From assembly GCF_003148495.1 (NCBI RefSeq), contig NZ_QGGH01000002.1, positions 682,001 through 746,000 of the forward strand: a stretch of DNA of 64,000 nucleotides. Reading direction: 5' to 3'. This stretch comes from Mesorhizobium loti (lineage in GTDB: Bacteria > Pseudomonadota > Alphaproteobacteria > Rhizobiales > Rhizobiaceae). Numbering within the stretch: the first letter of the stretch is position 1; every line of letters begins with the position of its first letter. Below are positions 1 to 7,487 of the stretch, piece after piece. The translations under genes and the position numbers were made by a program. The notes beneath the pieces are model-generated. The model was not told the DNA's origin, made no database searches, and saw nothing but the letters and a program-made list of their open reading frames with translations.

Positions 1-773
1 GGCTGCCGGTGACCGGGGCCGGTGACGAGTTCGATCGGCTCTCCGAAAACCTCAATGCCATGCTGGCCAGAATCGCCACGCTCAACGAGGGTCTGAAACA
101 GGTTTCCGACAACATCGCGCATGATCTGAAGACGCCGCTGACCCGGCTTCGCAACCGGGCCGAAGCGACGCTTTCGGGCAAGCACAAGACATCAGACTAC
201 CGGCAGGCGCTGGAAGGCACCATCGCCGAGTCCGACCAGCTGATAAAAACCTTCAACGCCATCCTGATGATCTCCCGGCTGGAGGCTGGCTACTCGTCTG
301 AAAATACGAACCGCGTCGATCTTGCGGAAGCCGTGCGCGATGTCGTCGAGCTCTATGAGCCGGTGGCGGAGGAGGCGGGCGTCTCGCTCGAGGCAGATGT
401 CCGAGAGGCGACCTTCGTCAACGGCAACCGCGAACTGATCGGCCAGGCGCTGTCGAACATCGTCGACAACGCCATCAAATATTCGACCGACGCCACCGCA
501 CAGCCGGCCGTACGCGTGGCACTTGAGCGGGTCGGTGCGGGCGTTCGGCTGTCGGTCGCCGACAATGGCCATGGTATTCCCGACGACGGCGACCGCGCCC
601 GTGCGACGGAACGTTTCGTGCGGCTGGAGAAGAGCCGTTCGCAGCCGGGTTCCGGTCTTGGCCTCAGTCTCGCCAAGGCCGTCATGACGTTCCACAATGG
701 CCGGCTTGATCTCTTGCCTGGCAATCCCGGATTATCCGTGGTCATGAGTTTCCCGGCACGGGAGGATCACTGA
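1..773 (+). CDS. Sensor histidine kinase, C-terminal part (5' end outside window)
   Basis: This is the cytoplasmic part of a membrane sensor histidine kinase. The open frame runs in from the left edge (first full codon at base 3), so the sensor and membrane segments are missing. The visible protein begins in the end of a HAMP linker, then has a HisKA domain with the phospho-acceptor His in NIAHDLKTPLTRLR (codon 120-122), and an HATPase domain with N box (NIVDNAIKYS), G1 (DNGHGIP) and G2 (GSGLGLSLA). Its TGA stop overlaps the glnE start codon, so the two are probably translationally coupled. The partner response regulator would lie upstream, outside the window. The family is certain; the signal is unknown. 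Confidence 0.9.
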   Translation, partial: LPVTGAGDEFDRLSENLNAMLARIATLNEGLKQVSDNIAHDLKTPLTRLRNRAEATLSGKHKTSDYRQALEGTIAESDQLIKTFNAILMISRLEAGYSSENTNRVDLAEAVRDVVELYEPVAEEAGVSLEADVREATFVNGNRELIGQALSNIVDNAIKYSTDATAQPAVRVALERVGAGVRLSVADNGHGIPDDGDRARATERFVRLEKSRSQPGSGLGLSLAKAVMTFHNGRLDLLPGNPGLSVVMSFPAREDH

Positions 774-3733
774 TGAGCACGGCTGCAAAGCGGGCGGCGA
801 CGGATTGGCTGCTGAAGCCGGCGGCCAGGCTTGCTCCGCTGGATGAAGGCCATGCGCGGCAAGAACTGGCCGAGATCGCTTCAGCGGCGCGGGAAGAAGG
901 GCTGACGCGGTTGGCCAAGTTCCTGGCCGGCAAAGGGGAGAGCCAGGATTTCCTCGCCGCCGTTTTCGATCTGTCTCCGTTCCTGCGCGATACGGCACGC
1001 CGCCGGCCGCGGATTCTGGACGGCCTCTTCGACCAGCCCGTCGAGGCTCGGCTGAAAGCGATCGGCGCTGCCATCGACCAGGCCTATCTCGCCGAGGCGG
1101 TCTCGGAATCCAGCCTGATGATGGAGCTGCGCCAATGGAAGGCCGAGGCGCATTTCCTGATCGCGCTGGCCGATCTTGCCGGCGAAGCCGAAACGGCGCT
1201 GACGGTGCGGCGGCTGAGCGACCTTGCCGATGCCTGCACCCGCGCCGCTGTCGACTTCCTGCTGCGCGACGCATATGGCCAGGGCAAGCTCAAACTGCGG
1301 GATCTCGACAATCCGTCGAAGCAATCGGGCTGGATCCTGCTCGGCATGGGCAAGCTCGGCGCGCACGAGCTGAATTTCTCGTCCGACATCGACCTTGTGG
1401 TTTTCTTCGATCCGGAAGCGCCCGCTGTCGCTGATCCCCTCGATGCCACCGAGCTGTTCTCGCGCTTGACGCGCCGCCTGGTGCGCATCCTGCAGGACCG
1501 CACCGAGCACGGTTATGTCTTCCGCACCGATCTGAGGCTCCGCCCCGATCCCGGTTCGACCCCGCTGGCGATCCCGGTTGAGGCGGCACTGCGCTACTAT
1601 GAGGCACGCGGCCAGAACTGGGAGCGCGCCGCCATGATCAAGGCACGTCCGGTGGCCGGCGATTTGGCCGCGGGCGTTGCCTTCCTCAAGGAGTTGCAGC
1701 CCTACATCTGGCGCAAATACATGGACTACGCGGCGATTGCCGACGTCCATTCGATCAAGCGCCAAATCCACGCCCACAAGGGTCATGGCGAGATCGCCGT
1801 CAAGGGTCACAACGTCAAGCTCGGGCGCGGTGGAATCCGCGAGATCGAGTTCTTCGTCCAGACCCAGCAACTCATCGCCGGCGGACGCTTCCCGGAACTG
1901 CGTGGCCGCGAGACCGTGCCGATGCTCGGCCAGCTCGCCGCACGCGGCTGGATCACCGCCGATGCGTGCGACGCGTTGGCTCGTCAATACTGGTTCCTGC
2001 GCCGCGTCGAACATGCCGTGCAGATGGTTGCCGACGAGCAGACGCACACGCTGCCGGAAGACGATGAAGGACTGGAACGCATCGCCCGCATGCTCGGCTT
2101 TGCCGATGCTTCTGCCTTTGCCCTGGCGTTCCGCGCCTCGCTGCAGCAGGTGGAACGCCATTACGCGGCTCTTTTCGAAACCGCGCCGGAACTGTCGACG
2201 GGCATAGGCAATCTGGTGTTCACCGGCGATGTCGACGATCCCGATACGTTGCAGACCTTGCACGGCCTCGGCTTTCAGCGGCCAAGCGACATCTGCCGCG
2301 TCATCCGCGGCTGGCATTTCGGCCGCTATCGCGTCACCCAGTCGGCGGAGGCGCGCGAGCGGCTGACGGAACTGACGCCGGCGCTGCTGCGCTCCTTCGG
2401 CCAGACGCGCCGGGCGGACGAAGCCCTGATGCGCTTCGACGAGTTTCTCGCCGGCCTGCCGGCCGGCATCCAGCTGTTTTCCCTGCTGCAGTCCAATCCG
2501 GCCCTGCTGAAGCTTCTGGCGACGATCATGGGGGCTGCACCCCGGCTGGCGGCGATCATCACCCGCCGGCCGCATGTCTTCGATGGTCTGCTTGATCCGG
2601 CCTTGCTGACAGAGCTACCGGACCGGGCCTATCTGTCGGCGCGGCTTTCCGCCTTTGTCGAGGGCGACCGGCTTTATGAGGACGTGCTCGACCGGCTGCG
2701 CATTTTTGCCTCCGAGCACAAGTTCCTGATCGGCGTCAGGCTGCTCGCCGGCTCGATCGATCCGGCGCGGGCCGGTCGCGCCTTTTCCGATCTGGCAGAT
2801 CTCACCATCGAGGCGGCGTTGCAGGCGGTGACGGCAGAATTCGCGGCACGCCACGGCACGATTGCCGGCGGTGTGGTTTCGCTGCTCGGCATGGGCAAGC
2901 TCGGCAGCCGCGAACTGACCGCCGGATCGGATGTCGACCTGATCCTGCTCTACGACCACGCGCCGGATGCCGAGGAATCCGACGGCGACAAGCCGCTGGC
3001 GCCTTCGCACTACTACACCCGCATGACGCAGCGGCTGATCGCGGCCGTGTCCGCGCCGACGGCGGAGGGAGTGCTCTACGAGCTCGACCTGCGCCTGCGG
3101 CCATCCGGCAACAAGGGTCCTGTGGCCACCCATATCGATGCCTTCAAGAAATACCAGCGCCAGGAGGCCTGGACCTGGGAGCACATGGCGCTGGCGCGCG
3201 CGCGCGCCATCGCCGGCGACGCCAGCCTGTGCGGCGAGGTTGAAGCGGAAGTGACGGCAGTGCTTGGCCAGCCGCGCGACGCGGCAAAGGTGATGTCCGA
3301 AGCCGCCGACATGCGGGCCATGATCGAAAAGGAAAAGCCGCCACGCGATCTGTGGGACATCAAGCTGATCCCCGGCGGTCTGATCGATCTCGAATTCATT
3401 GCCCAGGTAGCTGAGATCACCGGGCAGGTCGAAGCTGGGCCGCGCGCTACCGGCACGGCCGAGATCCTGTCGCGCCTTGCGCCGAGTTTCGCCAATGCCG
3501 GGATCAGGCAGGACCTTGGCGACGCCTACGCGCTCTATCTGGCACTGACCCAGATGACGCGGCTGTGCCTCACCGGAGCCTTTGAGCGCGACGATGTTCC
3601 GCCGGGGCTTTCGGATCTGCTTCTGGCAGTGACTGACCTGCCGGATTTCGGTGTGCTGGAAGCACACCTCAAAGAGACGTCGCAAAAGGTCAGGAGAGAC
3701 TTCGACCTTTTGCTTCGTGCCGGACGACCGTGA
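773..3733 (+). CDS. glnE: Bifunctional glutamine synthetase adenylyltransferase/deadenylyltransferase GlnE
   Basis: GlnE adds or removes AMP on glutamine synthetase in response to PII status, so it sets nitrogen assimilation. The 986 residues match the full two-domain architecture. Two nucleotidyltransferase cores are visible: GMGKLGAHELNFSSDIDLVV near residue 191 (N-terminal, deadenylylase half) and GMGKLGSRELTAGSDVDLIL near residue 705 (C-terminal, adenylylase half), each followed by a GlnD/PII-uridylyltransferase-like helical domain. Both keep the G-S-D-x-D metal site. The ATG start overlaps the stop of the upstream histidine kinase by one base (TGATG). I see no truncation. Confidence 0.96.
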   Translation: MSTAAKRAATDWLLKPAARLAPLDEGHARQELAEIASAAREEGLTRLAKFLAGKGESQDFLAAVFDLSPFLRDTARRRPRILDGLFDQPVEARLKAIGAAIDQAYLAEAVSESSLMMELRQWKAEAHFLIALADLAGEAETALTVRRLSDLADACTRAAVDFLLRDAYGQGKLKLRDLDNPSKQSGWILLGMGKLGAHELNFSSDIDLVVFFDPEAPAVADPLDATELFSRLTRRLVRILQDRTEHGYVFRTDLRLRPDPGSTPLAIPVEAALRYYEARGQNWERAAMIKARPVAGDLAAGVAFLKELQPYIWRKYMDYAAIADVHSIKRQIHAHKGHGEIAVKGHNVKLGRGGIREIEFFVQTQQLIAGGRFPELRGRETVPMLGQLAARGWITADACDALARQYWFLRRVEHAVQMVADEQTHTLPEDDEGLERIARMLGFADASAFALAFRASLQQVERHYAALFETAPELSTGIGNLVFTGDVDDPDTLQTLHGLGFQRPSDICRVIRGWHFGRYRVTQSAEARERLTELTPALLRSFGQTRRADEALMRFDEFLAGLPAGIQLFSLLQSNPALLKLLATIMGAAPRLAAIITRRPHVFDGLLDPALLTELPDRAYLSARLSAFVEGDRLYEDVLDRLRIFASEHKFLIGVRLLAGSIDPARAGRAFSDLADLTIEAALQAVTAEFAARHGTIAGGVVSLLGMGKLGSRELTAGSDVDLILLYDHAPDAEESDGDKPLAPSHYYTRMTQRLIAAVSAPTAEGVLYELDLRLRPSGNKGPVATHIDAFKKYQRQEAWTWEHMALARARAIAGDASLCGEVEAEVTAVLGQPRDAAKVMSEAADMRAMIEKEKPPRDLWDIKLIPGGLIDLEFIAQVAEITGQVEAGPRATGTAEILSRLAPSFANAGIRQDLGDAYALYLALTQMTRLCLTGAFERDDVPPGLSDLLLAVTDLPDFGVLEAHLKETSQKVRRDFDLLLRAGRP

Positions 3734-3784
3734 TGAACGGCCTGCCGGACCGCATCGGGGGTGACGATGCAACAGGAGAAGACC

Positions 3785-4264
3785 ATGAGAAAGTCAACGA
3801 AACTTGCCCTTGCCTTCGTAGCCTTGGCCGGCGCCGTCGGCACCACGGCCTATGCCGAAAACAATGCCAGTGAAAAAATGCGTGAGGGCACGATGATGCG
3901 CCTCAACAAGGCGATGAGCGATTCCGGCGGCACCATCACCTTCGATCAGTTTTCCGGCGCTATGAACGCGCGGCTGAAAAAGCTCGTCGCCGACAATGGC
4001 GGCAAGCTGACCGTCGCCCAGCTTGCCGATGCGCTTGAGAAAGCGCGTTTCGAGCAGATGGCCAAACGCATTATCGCCCGCTACGACACCAAGGGCGACG
4101 GCACGCTGACCACAGACGATCTCACCAGTCGTGAGAAGAAGGTCTTCGCAATGCTCGACAAGAACAATGACGGCAAGATCGAAAAGAGCGAATTGCCGAA
4201 GGGCGGCCGCTTCGGCCGCCACCGTCAATGGAGTGACGACGGAGACAACAGCGATATGCAGTGA
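3785..4264 (+). CDS. Secreted EF-hand calcium-binding protein
   Basis: This is a 159-residue exported protein. It starts with a signal peptide (MRKSTKLALAFVALAGAVG, cleavage likely after AYA) and carries two clear EF-hand loops, DTKGDGTLTTDD at about residues 101-112 and DKNNDGKIEKSE at 125-136, with Asp/Asn ligands in place. I chose the ATG at 3785 over the GTG at 3761 because AGGAG at 3774-3778 is six bases ahead and the signal peptide then begins properly. Calcium binding is an inference from the loops; the physiological role is unknown. It is followed by a strong stem-loop shared with the convergent kinase gene. Confidence 0.85.
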   Translation: MRKSTKLALAFVALAGAVGTTAYAENNASEKMREGTMMRLNKAMSDSGGTITFDQFSGAMNARLKKLVADNGGKLTVAQLADALEKARFEQMAKRIIARYDTKGDGTLTTDDLTSREKKVFAMLDKNNDGKIEKSELPKGGRFGRHRQWSDDGDNSDMQ

Positions 4265-4274
4265 GGCTGTCTGG

Positions 4275-4307
4275 AGCAGGCTCCGGCGGTGTCAGTCGGA
4301 GCCTGCT
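4275..4307. terminator. Bidirectional stem-loop between convergent genes
   Basis: There is a perfect 11-base-pair inverted repeat (AGCAGGCTCCG / CGGAGCCTGCT) with an 11-base loop, between the EF-hand stop and the stop of the minus-strand kinase. No T-tract follows on either strand, so it may act as an RNA 3'-end stabiliser rather than as a true intrinsic terminator. Confidence 0.55.
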
Positions 4308-4309
4308 GC

Positions 4310-6631
4310 TCAGGCCGCGACCCTGATGGCCGGCGCGGGCTTCTTCACCGGAATGCGCACCGACACGATCGTGCCGACACCTTCGGTCGAACGGATCTTC
4401 AGCGCGCCGCCCTGGAGTTCAGCCAGCGAGCGCGAGATGGCGAGGCCAAGGCCGGACCCGGTGTGGCTCTTGGAGAACTGGTTCTGCACCTGTTCGAAGG
4501 GCCGTCCGAGCTTGCCGAGCGCATCCTTGGGGATGCCGCAGCCATTGTCCTCGATCGTCAGCACCAGCGCGCCGGATGTGTTGCGGGCCCTGACCGATAT
4601 GTGGCCGCCTTGGCCGGTGAATTTCACCGCATTGGACAAAAGGTTGATGACGATCTGCTTGATCGCCCGGCGATCGGCGACCAGCGTCAGCGCGTCGGCG
4701 ATGCGGGTTTCCACGGTGATGGCCTTTTGCGCCGCTTGCAGCGAAACGACGCGAACCGTTTCGCTGATCAGCGGGCCGAGGTCGATCTCCTCCCGGTCCA
4801 GCGAGAACTGGCCGGCCTCGATCTTGGACATGTCGAGAATGTCGTTGATGACGCCCAGCAGATATTTGCCGCTGCTGTTGATGTCGGTGGCATATTCCTC
4901 GTAGCGCTCCGATCCGAGCGGGCCGAACAGCCCCTGTTCCATCAGTTCGGAGAAGCCGATGATGGCGTTCAGCGGCGTGCGCAACTCATGCGACATGTTG
5001 GCCAGGAATTCGGATTTCGCCCGGTTCGCCGCTTCGGCCCGTTCGGTTTCCTTCATGTATTTGCGGTTGAGGTCGACCAGTTCGCGCGAACGCTCTTCTT
5101 CCGCCCGGCGGGCGAGGCTGAGATCATGGATCGTCGCCATCAGCCGGCGCTCGCTGTCGACCAGCTTCTCCTGGTGCAGCTTGATCTGGGTGATGTCGGA
5201 ACCGACCGAGACGATGCCGCCATCCCGGGTCTTCAGTTCGTTGACCTGCAGCCAGCGTCCATCCGCCAGCTGGCGCTCGAAAGTGGCGCCGCCTTGCAGT
5301 CCGCTGGTGTTGGCAAGCCGCCGTTCGGAAGCAAAGGCCAGCATGCGTTCTTCCAATGCCGCACGCGTGACGCCCGGCATCACGTCGCGGTCCGAAAGCC
5401 CGTTGTCCTGCTGGTATTTGGAATTGCACATGATCAGGCGCTGCGCCGAATCCCACAGCACGAAGGATTCGTTGATGTTCTCGATCGCCGTTCTGAGGCG
5501 AAGGTCGGCTGCCTCGGAACGCAACGCCAGATGACGCTGTTCGGTGACGTCGACGGCGATGCCGATCAGTTGGATCTCCGGGGCTTCCGGATCGATGACT
5601 TGTGCCCGGGCGCGCATCCAGACCCATTGGCCGTCGGAATGCCGCATCCGGAACACCTGGTCGATATGGTCGATCTCGCGCGCGACAATTCTGTTGGCGA
5701 GCTCGAACAGGTCGCCGTCCTCGGGATGGATGATCTGATCGACCTCGCCGAAGGACAGCATCGTGTCGCAGGGCTTGTAGCCGAGCATGTCGTACATCGA
5801 GCGCGACCAGTACATCTTGCCGCGCACCATGTCCCAGTCCCACAGGCCGCAGCGGCCGCGAACCAGTGCCATGTCGATGCGCTGATGTGCTTCGAGGTAG
5901 ATGCGGTCAGCCGCCTGCGCACGCGCCGCCTGGCCGAAATAGGCGTAGAGGATGACGATCAGCACACCGGCCGTCAGCACGAACAGGGTGACGTTCAGCG
6001 AAACAGTCTTGCGCCAGGCATCGAAAACCGCGTCCTGCGGCACCAGGGCCGCCGACGCACCTTTCTGGCCATTCGCCAGGCTGACCGCCGCGTACCAGTC
6101 GCGTCCGTCGATGTTGACGTCCATGACGCCGGCGCGATCGCCGAACATGAACAATGGCTGGCCGCCTTCGACGAGGCCGTCGAGCGAATGGCCCTGCCAT
6201 GGCACCGAGCGCGGTGTCACCGCGACGATCTTGAACGCACTGTCGGTGATGACGAGCACATGGCTGCGGCCCATCGCGCCCTGACGGCTGGTGGTCTCCA
6301 GCAGATCCTGGATGGCGCCGGGCACCGTGTCCGAGGTGGTGGCGAGCGAACTGGCCAGCTGGCCAGCCGCCAGCGTCAGGATCGCCTTGGCATTGCGCTC
6401 GACATCGTCGCGCTCGTTCATCAGCGACAGCACGCGCAGTGCCGCGATGACGATCAGGAATGTGATGATCAGGACGGGTATCGATCGGCGCAGCAGCGGC
6501 TCGGCGGCCAGAAGCCGCCGGTAGGCCGGTTCGGCGATGAGCCGCGTATTCCCAGCAAGGCCGTCGCTGCGCGTCTCTCGATGCGCAAAAGCCGTCCCTC
6601 CGGGCGCGCCCCACGCGTCCGCCTTCGCCAT
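4310..6631 (-). CDS. pleC: PAS-domain membrane sensor histidine kinase, PleC-like
   Basis: A 773-residue membrane kinase. TM1 is about residues 51-69 and TM2 about 212-232, enclosing a periplasmic sensor region. Two PAS folds follow, around 255-350 (with GLWDWDMVRGKMYWSRSMY) and 375-480, then a coiled linker, HisKA with the acceptor His548 in NMSHELRTPLNAIIGFSEL, and HATPase (DNGCGIP, GSGLGLAIS). The HisKA neighbourhood (FGPLGSERYEEYATDI, LDMSKIEAGQFSLDREEIDL) is characteristic of the PleC/PdhS kinases that act on DivK in alphaproteobacterial cell polarity. From memory, pleC also lies beside glnE in other rhizobia. Start chosen at 6631: GGGGAG lies eight bases upstream, whereas the longer frame (to 6688) adds an atypical Cys-rich stretch. 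The exact paralogue assignment is inference. Confidence 0.75.
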   Translation of the reverse strand: MAKADAWGAPGGTAFAHRETRSDGLAGNTRLIAEPAYRRLLAAEPLLRRSIPVLIITFLIVIAALRVLSLMNERDDVERNAKAILTLAAGQLASSLATTSDTVPGAIQDLLETTSRQGAMGRSHVLVITDSAFKIVAVTPRSVPWQGHSLDGLVEGGQPLFMFGDRAGVMDVNIDGRDWYAAVSLANGQKGASAALVPQDAVFDAWRKTVSLNVTLFVLTAGVLIVILYAYFGQAARAQAADRIYLEAHQRIDMALVRGRCGLWDWDMVRGKMYWSRSMYDMLGYKPCDTMLSFGEVDQIIHPEDGDLFELANRIVAREIDHIDQVFRMRHSDGQWVWMRARAQVIDPEAPEIQLIGIAVDVTEQRHLALRSEAADLRLRTAIENINESFVLWDSAQRLIMCNSKYQQDNGLSDRDVMPGVTRAALEERMLAFASERRLANTSGLQGGATFERQLADGRWLQVNELKTRDGGIVSVGSDITQIKLHQEKLVDSERRLMATIHDLSLARRAEEERSRELVDLNRKYMKETERAEAANRAKSEFLANMSHELRTPLNAIIGFSELMEQGLFGPLGSERYEEYATDINSSGKYLLGVINDILDMSKIEAGQFSLDREEIDLGPLISETVRVVSLQAAQKAITVETRIADALTLVADRRAIKQIVINLLSNAVKFTGQGGHISVRARNTSGALVLTIEDNGCGIPKDALGKLGRPFEQVQNQFSKSHTGSGLGLAISRSLAELQGGALKIRSTEGVGTIVSVRIPVKKPAPAIRVAA

Positions 6632-6825
6632 AAATGGCACTCCCCGAATTTGCCTATGCTGCTTGTTGATCCGGCAAACGCCGCACATCCGAATCGTCAG
6701 TAAAGAATCAAAGGTGATTCGCCTTGTCCAGTGGTCCGGCGAAAAAAGATTAAAAATCGACTAAAATAACGCCGAAATGGGCCAATGCCCCCTATGGAGT
6801 GCGCGACCATCTCTCTGAGGTTTGC

Positions 6826-6854
6826 TTGACAGATTGTAGTTTATAAACTACACT
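6826..6854 (+). promoter_or_regulatory. Toxin-antitoxin promoter with overlapping palindromic operator
   Basis: TTGACA (6826-6831) and TACACT (6849-6854) are separated by 17 bases, a good sigma-70-type promoter. Filling the spacer and part of the -10 box is a perfect 18-base palindrome, TGTAGTTTATAAACTACA (6835-6852). Autoregulation by the downstream HTH antitoxin is the natural reading. The toxin ATG (6860) is only six bases past the -10 box, so the mRNA should be leaderless or nearly so. Confidence 0.75.
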
Positions 6855-6859
6855 CTCTC

Positions 6860-7156
6860 ATGATCGATCTGAAGCAGACCGAAACGTTCCGAAAATGGTG
6901 GACGCGACTGAGGGATGAGCGCGCCCGAGGAGCGATCTTTGCCCGGCTCGACCGTCTTGCCTATGGGCATCCGGGAGATGTCGAGCCCGTGGGGGAGGGG
7001 ATAAGCGAGTTGCGTATCCACTACGGTCCCGGCTACCGCGTGTATTTTCAGAAGCGGGGGAGCACGATCATCGTCCTCCTATGCGGGGGCGACAAAGGCA
7101 CTCAGAAGAAGGACATCACGACAGCGAAACGGCTGGCAAAAGAATGGAGTGAATGA
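6860..7156 (+). CDS. Type II toxin, RelE/ParE superfamily (HigB-like addiction module killer)
   Basis: This 98-residue protein belongs to the putative addiction-module killer branch of RelE/ParE. Typical features are the N-terminal FRKWWTRLRDERARGAIFAR helix, the central GISELRIHYGPGYRVYF strand pair with basic residues, and the C-terminal LLCGGDKGTQKKDITTAKR. Most members of this superfamily are ribosome-dependent mRNA endonucleases; ParE types instead poison gyrase, and sequence alone does not decide. It is immediately followed by its antitoxin (one-base gap). No Shine-Dalgarno is available because the promoter -10 box lies just ahead of the ATG. Confidence 0.88.
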   Translation: MIDLKQTETFRKWWTRLRDERARGAIFARLDRLAYGHPGDVEPVGEGISELRIHYGPGYRVYFQKRGSTIIVLLCGGDKGTQKKDITTAKRLAKEWSE

Positions 7157-7157
7157 C

Positions 7158-7463
7158 ATGGCTGAAAAACTGACAACCTTTGATCCGGCGGAAGGCCTGA
7201 CCTCCGATGAGGCCATTGCGGCCTTCATGGCGGAAGCATTTGCTTCCGAGGATTCCGGCTATATCGCGCACGCGCTGGGGGTCGTGGCCCGCGCCAAAGG
7301 CATGGCCCAGATAGCGAGCCAGACGGGACTTTCGCGTGAACAGCTTTATCGCTCGTTCAGTGAGAACGGCAATCCGACCCTGAAAACGACGATTGCCGTG
7401 ATGAAGGCGCTCGGAATCGAGTTGACCGCTAGGCCCCAGTCCCATCAGCCGGGACTGGTCTAA
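7158..7463 (+). CDS. Antitoxin, addiction-module antidote with Cro/C1-type HTH
   Basis: A 101-residue partner of the upstream toxin. An N-terminal segment (about 1-40) precedes a helix-turn-helix of the HigA-like antidote family: KGMAQIASQTGLSREQLYRSF, then NPTLKTTIAVMKALGIEL. I chose ATG 7158 over GTG 7149 because GGAG at 7146-7149 sits eight bases ahead; this leaves a one-base gap after the toxin stop. Toxin-first order is usual for this family. It probably binds the 18-base palindrome upstream and represses the operon. Confidence 0.88.
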   Translation: MAEKLTTFDPAEGLTSDEAIAAFMAEAFASEDSGYIAHALGVVARAKGMAQIASQTGLSREQLYRSFSENGNPTLKTTIAVMKALGIELTARPQSHQPGLV

Positions 7464-7487
7464 CGGGCGCTTGAAGAGATTACGCAC

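Noticed and set aside
4289..6703. 804-codon open frame on the plus strand opposite the PleC-like kinase
   Set aside because: It mirrors a full kinase with clear motifs; composition (Asp, Arg, His-rich) and lack of any fold signature mark it as a high-GC antisense artefact.
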